A DNA stretch of 64,000 nt from NCBI GenBank assembly GCA_963761985.1, contig CAVXIT010000013.1, positions 186,001-250,000 on the forward strand, read 5' to 3'. This document shows, piece by piece, positions 53,425 through 62,146 of this stretch. A program made the translations under genes and the position numbers. The DNA is from JACCTH01 sp963761985. GTDB taxonomy: Bacteria; Actinomycetota; Acidimicrobiia; Spongiisociales; ZC4RG35. Numbering within the stretch: position 1 is the stretch's first letter; the number at the start of each line of letters is the position of its first letter. The notes beneath the pieces were generated by a model. That model was not told the origin of the DNA and did no database searches. It saw only the letters and a list, made by a program, of their open reading frames with translations.

Positions 53425-54852
53425 ATGCAGGTGATCCCGGATCCCGCCCTGGTTGTGCTGGTCGGACCTTCCGGGTCCGGAAAGTCGACCTGGGCAAGCC
53501 AGCACTATCGACCGGAGGAGATCGTTTCCTCCGATCGTTTGCGAGCGATGGTGGGGAGCGGGGAACACGACCTCGATGCGAGCGCCGACGCTTTCAGATT
53601 GCTCGATGAAATCGTCGCCGCACGGGTCGCCCGGCAGCTGACGACCGTGGTGGACACTCTCGGCTTCGATGACGGACGAAGGCTGCGACATCGCGACGCA
53701 GCGCGGTCGGCAGGGCTGCCCGCAGTGGCCGTGCTTTTCGCCGAAGCGGACGAAGTCTGCCGGGCGCGCAATCGCGCCCGTCCGCGTCCGGTCCCGGCAG
53801 CGGTGTTGACCAGCCAGTTTCGACGCTTTCGCCAGCTCGATATCGACTCCGAAGGTTGGGACTTCCTACTTCGCGCCGAACCATCCCGTGTGTCGACGAT
53901 TAACGAGCCAGCAACGACTCCAGCACCTCAACCAACCCGGGGAGGGTTCTTCCTCCAGCTTTCGCGGTTTCCCTCCAACCGTCCCCTCGGCCCCTGGCTG
54001 AGGGAAATGGCCGCGGAGGCGGAGCGGATCGGCTTCGCCGGATTGGCAGTGATGGATCATCTGATCCAGATCCCGCAGGTCGGGAGGGAATGGGAGCCGA
54101 TTCCCGAGGCGTATGCCGCCCTCGCCTTCCTGGCCGGCACGACCACTTCGCTCGAGCTGGGTTGCCTTGTCACCGGGGTGCGCCTCCGCAATCCGGCTCT
54201 CTTGGCCAAGACAATTGCGACGCTCGATGCGATCAGCGGGGGCAGGGCCTTTTGCGGGTTGGGTGCTGGCTGGTTCGACCAGGAGCTGACGGCCTATGGC
54301 TACAAGGAGACCGGCCGCCGCTTCGAGGGGCTCGAAGACACCATCCACATTCTCCGCAAGATGTGGTCGCCGGGTAAGGCCACTCATGCCGGCAAGGTGC
54401 ACTCAGTCGACGGAGCCGTTTCCTATCCGAAGCCATTGCACCCGATTCCGATCCTCGTCGGGGGGAACGGGGCTCGCACCCGCCGGGTGGCGCTGACGTT
54501 GGCTGATGGCCTCAATCTGGTCGGGATCAATAATGCGCAGCGGCTCCTTCCAACCGTCTCGGAAGAAATCGAGCGATCAAACCGGAATCAGGGCTTTTCG
54601 CTGTCGCTTCTCGACACGCCCTTGATCGGTCCCGACCGCGCGGAGGTTGCCGCGCGGGTGGAGCGCTGGCGAGGCAATCGGTCGGCCACGACATTCGCGA
54701 GGACTCATCACGCCTCGACCGCAATCGATCACATCGCGCTCTATCAGCACCTGCAGAGCGAAGGACTGGAGAAGTTCTTCCTCGCCCCCGTCGGTCTCGA
54801 CGAGCCCGGGCAACTCTCCGAGTGGGAACCTGTCCTCGCGGCTTTTCGCTAG
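53425..54852 (+). CDS. Fusion of a P-loop kinase-like domain and an F420-dependent LLM oxidoreductase
   Basis: 475 aa from ATG 53425. Residues about 1-150 are a P-loop NTPase of polynucleotide-kinase/zeta-like type: LVVLVGPSGSGKSTWA, EEIVSSDRLR, VVDTLGFDD, with RARPRPVPAAVL as a lid. After a Pro/Thr linker (about 155-170), residues 172-475 form a luciferase-like TIM barrel: FFLQLSRFPS, GLAVMDHLIQIP, LGCLVTGVRLRNPALLAKT, GAGWFDQELTAYG and PILVGGNGARTRR. The barrel is typical of F420-using enzymes. Both halves seem complete and the frame is clean, so the fusion looks real. Confidence 0.87.
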   Translation: MQVIPDPALVVLVGPSGSGKSTWASQHYRPEEIVSSDRLRAMVGSGEHDLDASADAFRLLDEIVAARVARQLTTVVDTLGFDDGRRLRHRDAARSAGLPAVAVLFAEADEVCRARNRARPRPVPAAVLTSQFRRFRQLDIDSEGWDFLLRAEPSRVSTINEPATTPAPQPTRGGFFLQLSRFPSNRPLGPWLREMAAEAERIGFAGLAVMDHLIQIPQVGREWEPIPEAYAALAFLAGTTTSLELGCLVTGVRLRNPALLAKTIATLDAISGGRAFCGLGAGWFDQELTAYGYKETGRRFEGLEDTIHILRKMWSPGKATHAGKVHSVDGAVSYPKPLHPIPILVGGNGARTRRVALTLADGLNLVGINNAQRLLPTVSEEIERSNRNQGFSLSLLDTPLIGPDRAEVAARVERWRGNRSATTFARTHHASTAIDHIALYQHLQSEGLEKFFLAPVGLDEPGQLSEWEPVLAAFR

Positions 54853-56279
54853 TTGGTGGTTGCCGTGGCGGGGACCTCAGGCGTCACCGCGAGCGAAAGC
54901 GAGTTCGCCGCCTGGTCGTACAGCAACCGGTAGCTGAGCCCGTTGTATGCCAGCGTGCCGTCGATTCCGGCCAGTTCGGGGGCGTTGACGTCGAGGCCAA
55001 GTTGAGCCAGCAATGCCCGTCTATCACTGCCATCGAGAGTGGGATCGGCGGTGGCAATCAAGAGTCCGAGCGCGGTGAAGATTGGAGCATCGCCCTCGGG
55101 GGTGCCAGTTGGGGCTGCCCGCAAGGTGACGCTCCCGGTGACCGGATCGAGCACGCCTTCCAACGTGACATTGGGCGTGAGGAGCAAGAAGAACGGTGAG
55201 GGCAACTCAGGCGGGAGGTAGATCGGCAGCTCCGAACTCGCCGCAAGTTCGTTCCATCGTTCAATCAGAATCGGCGTGTCGGTTTCGAAGAGCGTCGTCA
55301 TGGCCGGGGGAAGAGTGGTCGCCACTGTCGGGGGAGGAAGCGTGGTGATGAATATCGGCACGCCTGTCGTCGGTGGGTTCTCAAGCGTCGCGTCCGTGGT
55401 CTCGTCGCCGATCTGACCGGTTACGAGCAGTCCCAGATAGACGAGACCGGCCAGAACCGCAGCGACCACGAGGAACACACCAACCTTGATCAGGGCCGCC
55501 TGCGGAGTCAGCGAGAATCGACGAGCTTTGACTGTCTTCGAGGTGCTGTGGGCGCGCACCGAGTCGGCGATCGTCTCGACCTCCTCTTCGACTGGCAGGT
55601 CAATTTCTGGCGCGGGTTGCACCACTGGCACCTCAGCCACCGGCTGCGGAGCCGGTAGAAACGACTTCATCCGGGACCGCTTGAAGCCACCTTCGGTCGG
55701 CGGTGCGACCAGGTCGGGAGTTTCCTCCGGAGTAGCTTTCGGATTGGCCCCGGGGTCAACCGGCACTGCCAGAGAGATTGCCTGGTCGAGAGCCGTCGGA
55801 TCGTCGGCGGTGAAAGTGAGCGTGTCGCCTTCGGCTTGGATCGCGAAGCGGGCATAGGTGAGGCGAGCGATCTTCGCCTCGGCATGGCTCCAACTTCCGA
55901 TCTCGTGACCGCCTCCCCACAACACAATGATGTCCGGGCTCACAACCATCGACGCGGTGAGGACTTCGTCTCCTGTCACGAGAGTCCCCTTGAACCCTGG
56001 AGTGTCCGCGGCGGGAGGAGGAGCGGCAGTCCCATCCTGAACCGATTTGAGCGACGAGGAGCTATCTGTTGTCACTTCCGTGGCCGAAGTCTCTGACGCG
56101 TCAGGAGCGGGCTCTTCGGTGGGTGGCTCCCAGGCCGCGCTTGCCCAGAGCTTTTCGTAGTCGGGATTGGCCTCAGTCAATGGGCCCCATTCCGCGGTCT
56201 CAGTCTCGTCGACCGCGAAATCGGGCACCAGCTTTTGCCCGGAAGGCTTTTGTTCGGAAGGCTTTTTGGAATCTGACAT
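54849..56279 (-). CDS. Large hypothetical single-pass membrane protein
   Basis: 476 aa from ATG 56279 (the frame is open to 56321). Acidic, Pro/Ser-rich cytoplasmic half with a small beta-like domain around 100-165 (DIIVLWGGGHEIGSWSHAEA), a basic stretch, one membrane segment near 275-297 (ALIKVGVFLVVAAVLAGLVY), a Pro/Thr linker, then an outer domain of about 150 residues (ELPIYLPPELPSPFFLLL, VTGSVTLRA). No known family recognised. It overlaps the fusion gene end by four bases (convergent). Confidence 0.7.
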   Translation of the reverse strand: MSDSKKPSEQKPSGQKLVPDFAVDETETAEWGPLTEANPDYEKLWASAAWEPPTEEPAPDASETSATEVTTDSSSSLKSVQDGTAAPPPAADTPGFKGTLVTGDEVLTASMVVSPDIIVLWGGGHEIGSWSHAEAKIARLTYARFAIQAEGDTLTFTADDPTALDQAISLAVPVDPGANPKATPEETPDLVAPPTEGGFKRSRMKSFLPAPQPVAEVPVVQPAPEIDLPVEEEVETIADSVRAHSTSKTVKARRFSLTPQAALIKVGVFLVVAAVLAGLVYLGLLVTGQIGDETTDATLENPPTTGVPIFITTLPPPTVATTLPPAMTTLFETDTPILIERWNELAASSELPIYLPPELPSPFFLLLTPNVTLEGVLDPVTGSVTLRAAPTGTPEGDAPIFTALGLLIATADPTLDGSDRRALLAQLGLDVNAPELAGIDGTLAYNGLSYRLLYDQAANSLSLAVTPEVPATATTN

Positions 56280-56357
56280 ACGAGTCGGGTGTCTACTAGT
56301 TATCGCCCGGTCGGCGACCATTTTTAGGCAAACCTGGCCAGATTTGAGGAGCGAGAA

Positions 56358-57113
56358 CTATGCCGGCCGGCACCGGGCACAAGGGCGATACCCGCTGGCA
56401 ATGGCTTGGTCTTCGGAGTGAAACCGGGCCAGATGGGAAGGAGCAATCTTCCTTGCCTGGGCGCAGGTCGGGAAGCAATAGATATGGGTGGTGTCAGATC
56501 CGACGAAACGCACTCCGTGTTCAGCCTCTCGTTGCAGAGAGACCGGGTCGGCTCCCTCCGCTGCGAGCAACAGCCATTTGTTCTCTGCCCCGCCCAATGA
56601 ATAGGCACCGATCGTGCCGTCCGAGCGCACCACGCGATGACAAGGAACGATCAACGGCACCGGGTTGTGCGACATGGCCGACCCGACCGCTCGTGCCGCC
56701 CCCGGCTTTCCGGCTTCCTGGGCCAGCCAGGCGTAGGGACGCACCTGTCCGCGCGGGATCGTCGTCGCAATCGACATGATCTGCTGACGAAACGGGCTCA
56801 ACGTGCGCAGGTCCAAAGGGAGTGGCCCGGGCCGCCCGGCCTCGATCGCTTTGCCGATCAGTTGGTCCCAGCCCTTGGGGGGCCTCGCCAGTACCACCCG
56901 GCGGTGGTAACGCTCCGAAAACTCAGCGACAAAGTCTTCGCTCGCAAGTCGCACTGTCGAGACGCCGAGTGGATTGAAAGTCACGGCCACATCTCCGACC
57001 GGGCTCTCGTACAGCCGATACCCGTCCGCCAGACCTGTGGCCAGGTCGACGTTGACCGGCAAAGTCGGTGGAGCCTTGTGGCGCAGTTCGGCAAGGTTCG
57101 ATTCAATGTTCAT
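56358..57113 (-). CDS. MGMT methyltransferase fused to a C-terminal Ada metal-binding domain
   Basis: 251 aa from ATG 57113, with GGAGG 6 bases upstream. Residues about 30-185 are an O6-alkylguanine-DNA alkyltransferase with the acceptor Cys158 in VPCHRVVRSDG. Residues about 195-251 match the Ada phosphotriester domain: FVGSDTTHIYCFPTC and YRPCARCRP supply the four zinc cysteines. The order is opposite to E. coli Ada (zinc domain first) and no AraC domain is present. It is coupled to an ECF sigma gene, overlapping by 11 bases, so alkylation damage may be sensed in an unusual way. Confidence 0.9.
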   Translation of the reverse strand: MNIESNLAELRHKAPPTLPVNVDLATGLADGYRLYESPVGDVAVTFNPLGVSTVRLASEDFVAEFSERYHRRVVLARPPKGWDQLIGKAIEAGRPGPLPLDLRTLSPFRQQIMSIATTIPRGQVRPYAWLAQEAGKPGAARAVGSAMSHNPVPLIVPCHRVVRSDGTIGAYSLGGAENKWLLLAAEGADPVSLQREAEHGVRFVGSDTTHIYCFPTCAQARKIAPSHLARFHSEDQAIASGYRPCARCRPA

Positions 57114-57618
57114 CCTCATCCTCCATCATCGTTCGTAGTCGTTCCAGTCCTCGATGGACATCCGCTTTCACCGTCCCGACCGGGCGCCCAAGGGCGATAG
57201 CGATTTCGTTGTACTCGAGACCCACCACGTGTCGGAGCACTACTGCCCGCCGCATTGGGACACTCAGCGTCTGGAAGCGTCCCTGCCAGGCGGCGAGGTC
57301 GATTGGTTCAGGATCCGTGTGGCCGAAGTCGTCGAGTTCGACCGCGCGGGGACGGCGGTTCCGCGACCGCAGGTGGTTGCGACCCAGGTTGAGCGCGATC
57401 GTCCAGATCCAGGGACGCAAGCTCATCTGGGCAACCCGGGCCCGCGGGTAGGAGCCCAGTGCTTGATAGGCCCTGACAAATGTCTCCTGGGCTAGATCCT
57501 CGGCGTCGGCACCGGCCAGCGATCGCAGCCCCGAGAAGATCTCGTGCTGAAGATTGCGCACCAGCTCCGGGAACCAACGATCTAGGTCTTCGCTCAGCCG
57601 AGAAGGGAGGTTGTCCAT
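57103..57618 (-). CDS. ECF-family RNA polymerase sigma factor
   Basis: 171 aa. Region 2: DAEDLAQETFVRAYQALGSY, LRPWIWTIALNLGRNHLRSR; region 4: LSVPMRRAVVLRHVVGLEYNEIAIALGRPVGTVKADVHRG (blocks). Overlaps the MGMT-Ada gene, with which it forms an operon. No anti-sigma gene is adjacent. It may report damage signals or simply share a promoter. Confidence 0.92.
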   Translation of the reverse strand: MDNLPSRLSEDLDRWFPELVRNLQHEIFSGLRSLAGADAEDLAQETFVRAYQALGSYPRARVAQMSLRPWIWTIALNLGRNHLRSRNRRPRAVELDDFGHTDPEPIDLAAWQGRFQTLSVPMRRAVVLRHVVGLEYNEIAIALGRPVGTVKADVHRGLERLRTMMEDEDEH

Positions 57619-57657
57619 CTTGTTCTATGAACACCGCGACGCGGCGTCTGGTTGCAT

Positions 57658-58887
57658 CTAGATCGCTTCCCAGAACCGGAGCGTGACGCGCCGCCAGATG
57701 AACCCAAATCCCACGGCCGCGACGGCAAGCCACAAAAAGATCGTGGTGATTGGAGTGCTGATTGCCAACCAACCAAAGAGCAGCTGCGAGGCGGTCGAAG
57801 TGAGCGTCACCGCGGCGAAGTCCAGGCCGAAGATTCGGCCCTTGAGCTCCGACGCCGTATACATCTGCAGCCCGAAGGATGAAAAGCTCCACTGACTTCC
57901 GGCCCCGGCGTGGCCGAGGAGGACGCAGAGAGCTGCAGTCGCAAGGGTGGGGGCAAATGCCAGACCGAAATACGAGATGCCCCACAGGGCCATGCAGAAA
58001 CCGATTGCGCCAAGGATCGCTCGATTCTCATTTCCGACCCAGCGGCGGATGAGGAATGGTCCGACTAGTACTCCCACCCCGCGCATTCCCAGTAACCAAC
58101 CCACCCCGTCGTCTCCGGCCCGGAATTCCTCGAGGGCCAGCGTCGGGAGCAATGCCACCGCACCGGCGCCGAAGATTGCGAAACCTGCCTTTGCGGTCAT
58201 CAATGCCCGGACCGCCGGGCGTTTGCCCAGGTAGGCGAAGGCTGCGCCGATCCGTCCCGCCGCATGCCCGAGCGAGTGCTGCGGGCTCAGCCGCGACTTG
58301 ATCCGGATGGTGAGCAGTGCCGCGAGCAGGAACGAAATGGCGTCGATGGCAATTGCCCGCTCCCGTCCCAGGTTGGCGGCGACCAGCCCGCCCAAAGCGG
58401 CACCCACGGCTGCCATCGTTCCCCAGGTCGACTCGAGCAGGAACGATCCGTCGGCCAGGTCTTCGGGTGCGACCACCTGTCCGAGCGACGCCGATGTCGC
58501 CGGCGTGATGAGCGCGCTCAGCCCGGCCAGGATCGACATCACTCCAAGAACCAGCGGCACCGCGATACCGCGTTCGGTGACGAACGGCGTATTGATCGTC
58601 AGCAGGGTGCTGGTTGCAGCAGCGGCGGCCAGGCTCGACCAAACCACGATCTTCTTGCGGTCCAGGCGATCGGCCAGCACACCCCCCAATGGGGAGAAGA
58701 GAAACGCCGGCAGAGTGTTGGCTGTCAGGACGGCCGCGGTCAGCAGAGGTGAGTCGCTCAGTTCGTGAACGAGCCCCAGCATCGGAACAAGAAGGAACCA
58801 GTCTCCACCGAACGAAACCAGTCGCGCGAGATAGAGGCGGCGAAAATCGGGATTCTCCGCCAGAAGCTTGAAGTAGCGGCCCCTCAA
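57658..58887 (-). CDS. MFS transporter (MFS_3/EntS-like)
   Basis: 409 aa, about 12 membrane helices. N-terminus FRRLYLARLVSFGGDWFLLV and first-loop motif GGVLADRLDRKKIVV are typical of MFS_3 exporters. Probable exporter of a small toxic compound or siderophore; substrate unknown. It lies 4 bases after the next MFS gene on the same strand, around the dispersed repeat. Confidence 0.88.
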   Translation of the reverse strand: MRGRYFKLLAENPDFRRLYLARLVSFGGDWFLLVPMLGLVHELSDSPLLTAAVLTANTLPAFLFSPLGGVLADRLDRKKIVVWSSLAAAAATSTLLTINTPFVTERGIAVPLVLGVMSILAGLSALITPATSASLGQVVAPEDLADGSFLLESTWGTMAAVGAALGGLVAANLGRERAIAIDAISFLLAALLTIRIKSRLSPQHSLGHAAGRIGAAFAYLGKRPAVRALMTAKAGFAIFGAGAVALLPTLALEEFRAGDDGVGWLLGMRGVGVLVGPFLIRRWVGNENRAILGAIGFCMALWGISYFGLAFAPTLATAALCVLLGHAGAGSQWSFSSFGLQMYTASELKGRIFGLDFAAVTLTSTASQLLFGWLAISTPITTIFLWLAVAAVGFGFIWRRVTLRFWEAI

Positions 58888-58890
58888 GGC

Positions 58891-58945
58891 ATCAGCGATC
58901 AGACATCAGTTCGGAATCTGACCCCTGATCTCCGACCCCTGGTTC
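58891..58945. repeat. TCTGACC dispersed repeat copy encoding an MFS C-terminus
   Basis: GATCAG (58897-58902) and CTGATC (58925-58930) are inverted repeats; GGAATCTGACCCCTGATCTC (58913-58932) differs by one base from 62131-62150. It supplies the final residues (PGVGDQGSDSELMSDR) and stop of the upstream MFS protein and runs into the gap before the next gene. Confidence 0.7.
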
Positions 58946-60580
58946 CTCGAGCGGAATCGATCCGTCTGTTTCATGCATGTGCTCGTGCGTCGCGATCAAT
59001 GAGTCGAAGTCAGGGGGACTCTCGATGTCGACGGCCAAGAGGTGGCGAGCACGTGGTCCGCCCCCTTGATCGAACGAACGCGCCTTTCTGATCAGTGCGG
59101 CGGAAGCATCATCGATTCGCCGGTGCTGATTGAGGTGCTCGCGCCAGGAGACAACGAGAAACATTTCGGTGAGTCGCTTGGGGTCGGAGGCATCGCGATA
59201 GAGCCTCCAGCGATAGGCGCCCGTGCGAAGTCGAACAAGACGCAACTCGTTCATCGCCTCGAGAAACTCTTCAACCTGATCCGGCTCGATGGCGAAGGTG
59301 TTGAGGACCATTACCGGTCCGCTGTCGAGTGTCTCCACATGTTCAGGAGCCGGTTGGGTCGAGTCGAATTCGGGGGGGATGATTTCGGCGAGGACCGGGA
59401 TGCCGGATCTTGTCGCCACTGCCCCGAGCCCGATGCAGGCCATGGAGATCAGCACATATGCCGAAGCCGTGTCGAGCGCGTCGGCCACTGCGCCGGAGAG
59501 GATGGCTCCGATCGGGTAGACCCCGGCAAAGGCGAGAGACCAGAGGCTCATGGTGCGGCCTCGCACCCAGCGCGGGCTGAGAAGCTGCGCAGTCGAATTG
59601 AGTGTGGTGGTGGTCCAGACGAGACACGCACCGGCCAGCAGAAGACCCGGCACTGCCCAGGCGACAGAAGGCGCAGTTCCCACTGCGATACCTCCGATCC
59701 CGTAGCCCGCGATGGCGAATGGAAGGGTCAGCTTCCCGAGCCTCTCCGCAAGCCGGCGGCGAGAGAACGCGGCGGTAATTGCCCCGACTCCCATCGTGCC
59801 GAGCAAGATGCCGTAAGCCAATGAGCCACCTCCGAGGGTCGCGGTGTGGCTCGGAAGCACCGTGGGAACCACCGATGAAGTCAGCCCGAAGAAAGCACCC
59901 ACCAGCAGCACCCGCCGGAAGGCCTTGGTGTAGCGGGCGAATCGCCAGCCCAGCGCCATGGCAGTCGACAGAGGGGCGCTATCGGCGGGCGAAGTCGTCT
60001 GCGTTCGCCCCATTGCAACCAAGACGGCCACCATGGCGAGATACGAAATCGCGTTGAGGGCAAACCCCGCCTCAGCCCCAACGGTGGCGATAAGCAAGCC
60101 CCCCAAAGCGGGTCCCACCGCCCGGGCGACGTTGAACGACACCGAATTGAGCGCGACTGCACTCGCCACCATCTCGCGCGGCACGAGGTCGGGAACCAGG
60201 GCCTGCCAAGCAGGCAGGTTGAAAGCGGCCGCGACTCCGATGGCTAGGCCGAGGGCCAAAAGGCGGCCGGGCGTGGCCTCACCGAGAAACGTGATCACCG
60301 CCATGATCCCGGCAAAGATCGACATCGTCACCTGTGTCACGAGAAGGATCCGAGCTCGATCGGACATGTCGGCGACCGCACCCGCCAGGAGCGCCAGGGC
60401 GAGGAAGGGCAAGGTGGTCGACGCCGAGATCAGGCCGACCCAGGTGGCCGACCCGGTGAGATCGAGCATGAGCCACGCCGCCGCGGACGCCTGGAGGAAT
60501 CCACCGATATTGGAGAACACCGAAGCCGCCCAGAGGGCGCGAAAGCCTTGGATTCGAAGGGGAGCAACCGAAGAGGTCAT
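58892..60580 (-). CDS. MFS transporter with C-terminal monooxygenase-like domain (MFS_3 family)
   Basis: 562 aa from ATG 60580; the frame open to 60844 runs into the neighbour and is rejected. Twelve helices over about 10-405 (FRALWAASVFSNIGGFLQAS; GAVADMSDRARILLVT as loop motif). After PPEFDST a soluble domain of about 120 residues follows (VMVLNTFAIEPDQVEEFLEAM, RLTEMFLVVSWREHLNQHRR), an ABM-like ferredoxin fold known from this MFS subgroup. The tail comes from the repeat at 58891-58945. It follows the DMT gene by 26 bases. Confidence 0.87.
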   Translation of the reverse strand: MTSSVAPLRIQGFRALWAASVFSNIGGFLQASAAAWLMLDLTGSATWVGLISASTTLPFLALALLAGAVADMSDRARILLVTQVTMSIFAGIMAVITFLGEATPGRLLALGLAIGVAAAFNLPAWQALVPDLVPREMVASAVALNSVSFNVARAVGPALGGLLIATVGAEAGFALNAISYLAMVAVLVAMGRTQTTSPADSAPLSTAMALGWRFARYTKAFRRVLLVGAFFGLTSSVVPTVLPSHTATLGGGSLAYGILLGTMGVGAITAAFSRRRLAERLGKLTLPFAIAGYGIGGIAVGTAPSVAWAVPGLLLAGACLVWTTTTLNSTAQLLSPRWVRGRTMSLWSLAFAGVYPIGAILSGAVADALDTASAYVLISMACIGLGAVATRSGIPVLAEIIPPEFDSTQPAPEHVETLDSGPVMVLNTFAIEPDQVEEFLEAMNELRLVRLRTGAYRWRLYRDASDPKRLTEMFLVVSWREHLNQHRRIDDASAALIRKARSFDQGGGPRARHLLAVDIESPPDFDSLIATHEHMHETDGSIPLEEPGVGDQGSDSELMSDR

Positions 60581-60606
60581 TGAGCGAGCGAGTGTAAGGG
60601 TCGGCC

Positions 60607-61512
60607 TCAGGGGCCTACCGGAGGTCTCGACGAGTAACGCTCGATCAGCGCGACCGCGCCAATGACGAGCACCCCGCCGAGAATTTGGGTTGGACCGAGC
60701 TCCTGACCCAGTCCGACCCACGCGGCTGCTGAGGCCACCAACGGCTCGAACGTTGAAATCACTCCGACCAAACCGGGATCCACGATTCTCACTGCGGCCA
60801 TATGAAGGAGGAAGGGCACGACGGTTCCCAGAATCACCAGCCACGCCAGTTCACCGAGCACGAGCGGAGTCGCGGGAGGCAGCAGAACGGGGTAGGCAGC
60901 GAGGAGAACAAGGGCGGAGAAGCCAAAGCCGAATGCGGCGGTCGTCAGGATGGAGAACGAGCGTCCGAGGTAGCCGGTCAGGAGAATGTACGCGGCGAAG
61001 GCGACCGAGGAAACGCCAGCGGCGAGAAGACCGGTCGGATCCAGCCCAGTTCCATCTGATTTGGTCGCCATGCCGACCTGTGAAACCAGCCCGACTCCAA
61101 TCAGGGCGACCAAAGCGGCGATCCAAGCCGGCCAGGACACCGGTCGTTTCTCAACAAAGCGCTGCCAGGCCAGCACCAGGACCGGACCGGTGAACTGAAT
61201 CGTTACTCCCGGACCGACCCCGAGCCGGGAAATGGAAATGAAGAAGGAAACCGTTACGACAGCCAGCGTCAGGCCGAGAGCGGCGAACACCAGAAGCTTG
61301 CCGCGACTATGTCCGAGCCGTCGCCGGTAGGCGATCGATCCGAGGATCAGCGCGGCAAGAACCGAACGAATCTGCGCAACGTTGCCGGCCGGAATCGTAC
61401 CTAGAAGATCACCCACGACGGCGCCGTTGATTCCGAACAGGGTCGAAGCGGTCAGGACAAAGGCCACTCCACGCCGAACAGCGCCGGCAGGTTTGTTTGA
61501 GGCGAGGGTCAC
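60607..61512 (-). CDS. EamA/DMT-family transporter
   Basis: 301 aa, ten helices in two EamA repeats. Features: AFVLTASTLFGINGAVVGDLL, LGVGPGVTIQFTGPVLVL, TFEPLVASAAAWVGLGQELG. Similar to RhtA-type threonine/homoserine exporters, so an amino-acid exporter is possible. GTG start only one to ten bases from the divergent hydrolase-like gene. It heads a leftward run of three transporters. Confidence 0.86.
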   Translation of the reverse strand: MTLASNKPAGAVRRGVAFVLTASTLFGINGAVVGDLLGTIPAGNVAQIRSVLAALILGSIAYRRRLGHSRGKLLVFAALGLTLAVVTVSFFISISRLGVGPGVTIQFTGPVLVLAWQRFVEKRPVSWPAWIAALVALIGVGLVSQVGMATKSDGTGLDPTGLLAAGVSSVAFAAYILLTGYLGRSFSILTTAAFGFGFSALVLLAAYPVLLPPATPLVLGELAWLVILGTVVPFLLHMAAVRIVDPGLVGVISTFEPLVASAAAWVGLGQELGPTQILGGVLVIGAVALIERYSSRPPVGP

Positions 61513-61513
61513 A

Positions 61514-62146
61514 ATGGTCTCGATGTCTGGCTTGGCCTATTTCGTCGGTCCCGAACGACCTGGTCCCCCCGTGTTGCTGTTGCATTCCTGGCATGGAATG
61601 AATGCCGCCAGCAAGCGCTTGGCCGATCGGTTGGCCGACGAGGGGTTCACCGTACTCGTCCCCGACCTGCTCGCCGGCGCGCAGCCAGCGACCCAAGGGG
61701 AGGCCGAAGCTGCGCTCGCCGCCTCCGATCCGAACGAGCTCGTGGCCGCCACTTTGGGTGGCCTCGGGGTGTTGGGCCGCGCCGCAGAGACGCCGATCCG
61801 GGTGGTCGGACTCGGGATGGGAGGCTCGCTCGGTCTCTGGCTCTCGGTACGGAGAGCTTCCCAGGTCGTGGCCGTCGCGTCGTTTTATGGAACCCAGTCG
61901 ATCGACTTCGACGGCGCGAGGGCCCGCTATCAACTGCATTTTGCTGAAAGGGACCCGTGGGTCAACGTGGACGACGCAGTTTTCACGGAAGCCACGATTG
62001 GCCTTTCGGATCTGGAGATCGAGTCGTTCACTTATCCAGGGACGAGTCCCGGTTTCTTCGAGGAAGGCGACTTATTCGACGCCGAGGCAGCCGGTCTCGC
62101 CTGGACGCGTTTGCTTCCATTCCTCAGGTTGGAATCTGATCCCTGA
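61514..62146 (+). CDS. Dienelactone hydrolase-family protein lacking catalytic residues
   Basis: 210 aa from ATG 61514 (ATG 61523 is equally possible). Alpha/beta-hydrolase pattern: PVLLLHSWHGMN, GFTVLVPDLLAG, FAERDPWVN and YPGTSPGFFEEG. The nucleophile elbow reads GLGMGG, with Met102 where dienelactone hydrolases have Cys (GxCxGG), and the usual His before GFF is Pro179. Asp147 is kept. It should be inactive as a classic DLH and may bind a ligand. Its last residues (LESDP) lie in the dispersed repeat shared with the convergent gene. Confidence 0.82.
   Translation: MVSMSGLAYFVGPERPGPPVLLLHSWHGMNAASKRLADRLADEGFTVLVPDLLAGAQPATQGEAEAALAASDPNELVAATLGGLGVLGRAAETPIRVVGLGMGGSLGLWLSVRRASQVVAVASFYGTQSIDFDGARARYQLHFAERDPWVNVDDAVFTEATIGLSDLEIESFTYPGTSPGFFEEGDLFDAEAAGLAWTRLLPFLRLESDP

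Noticed and set aside
60581..60844. Extra 88 codons at the start of the MFS gene
   Set aside because: They lie inside the DMT gene and are Arg/Ser/Gly-rich; the first MFS helix begins right after ATG 60580.
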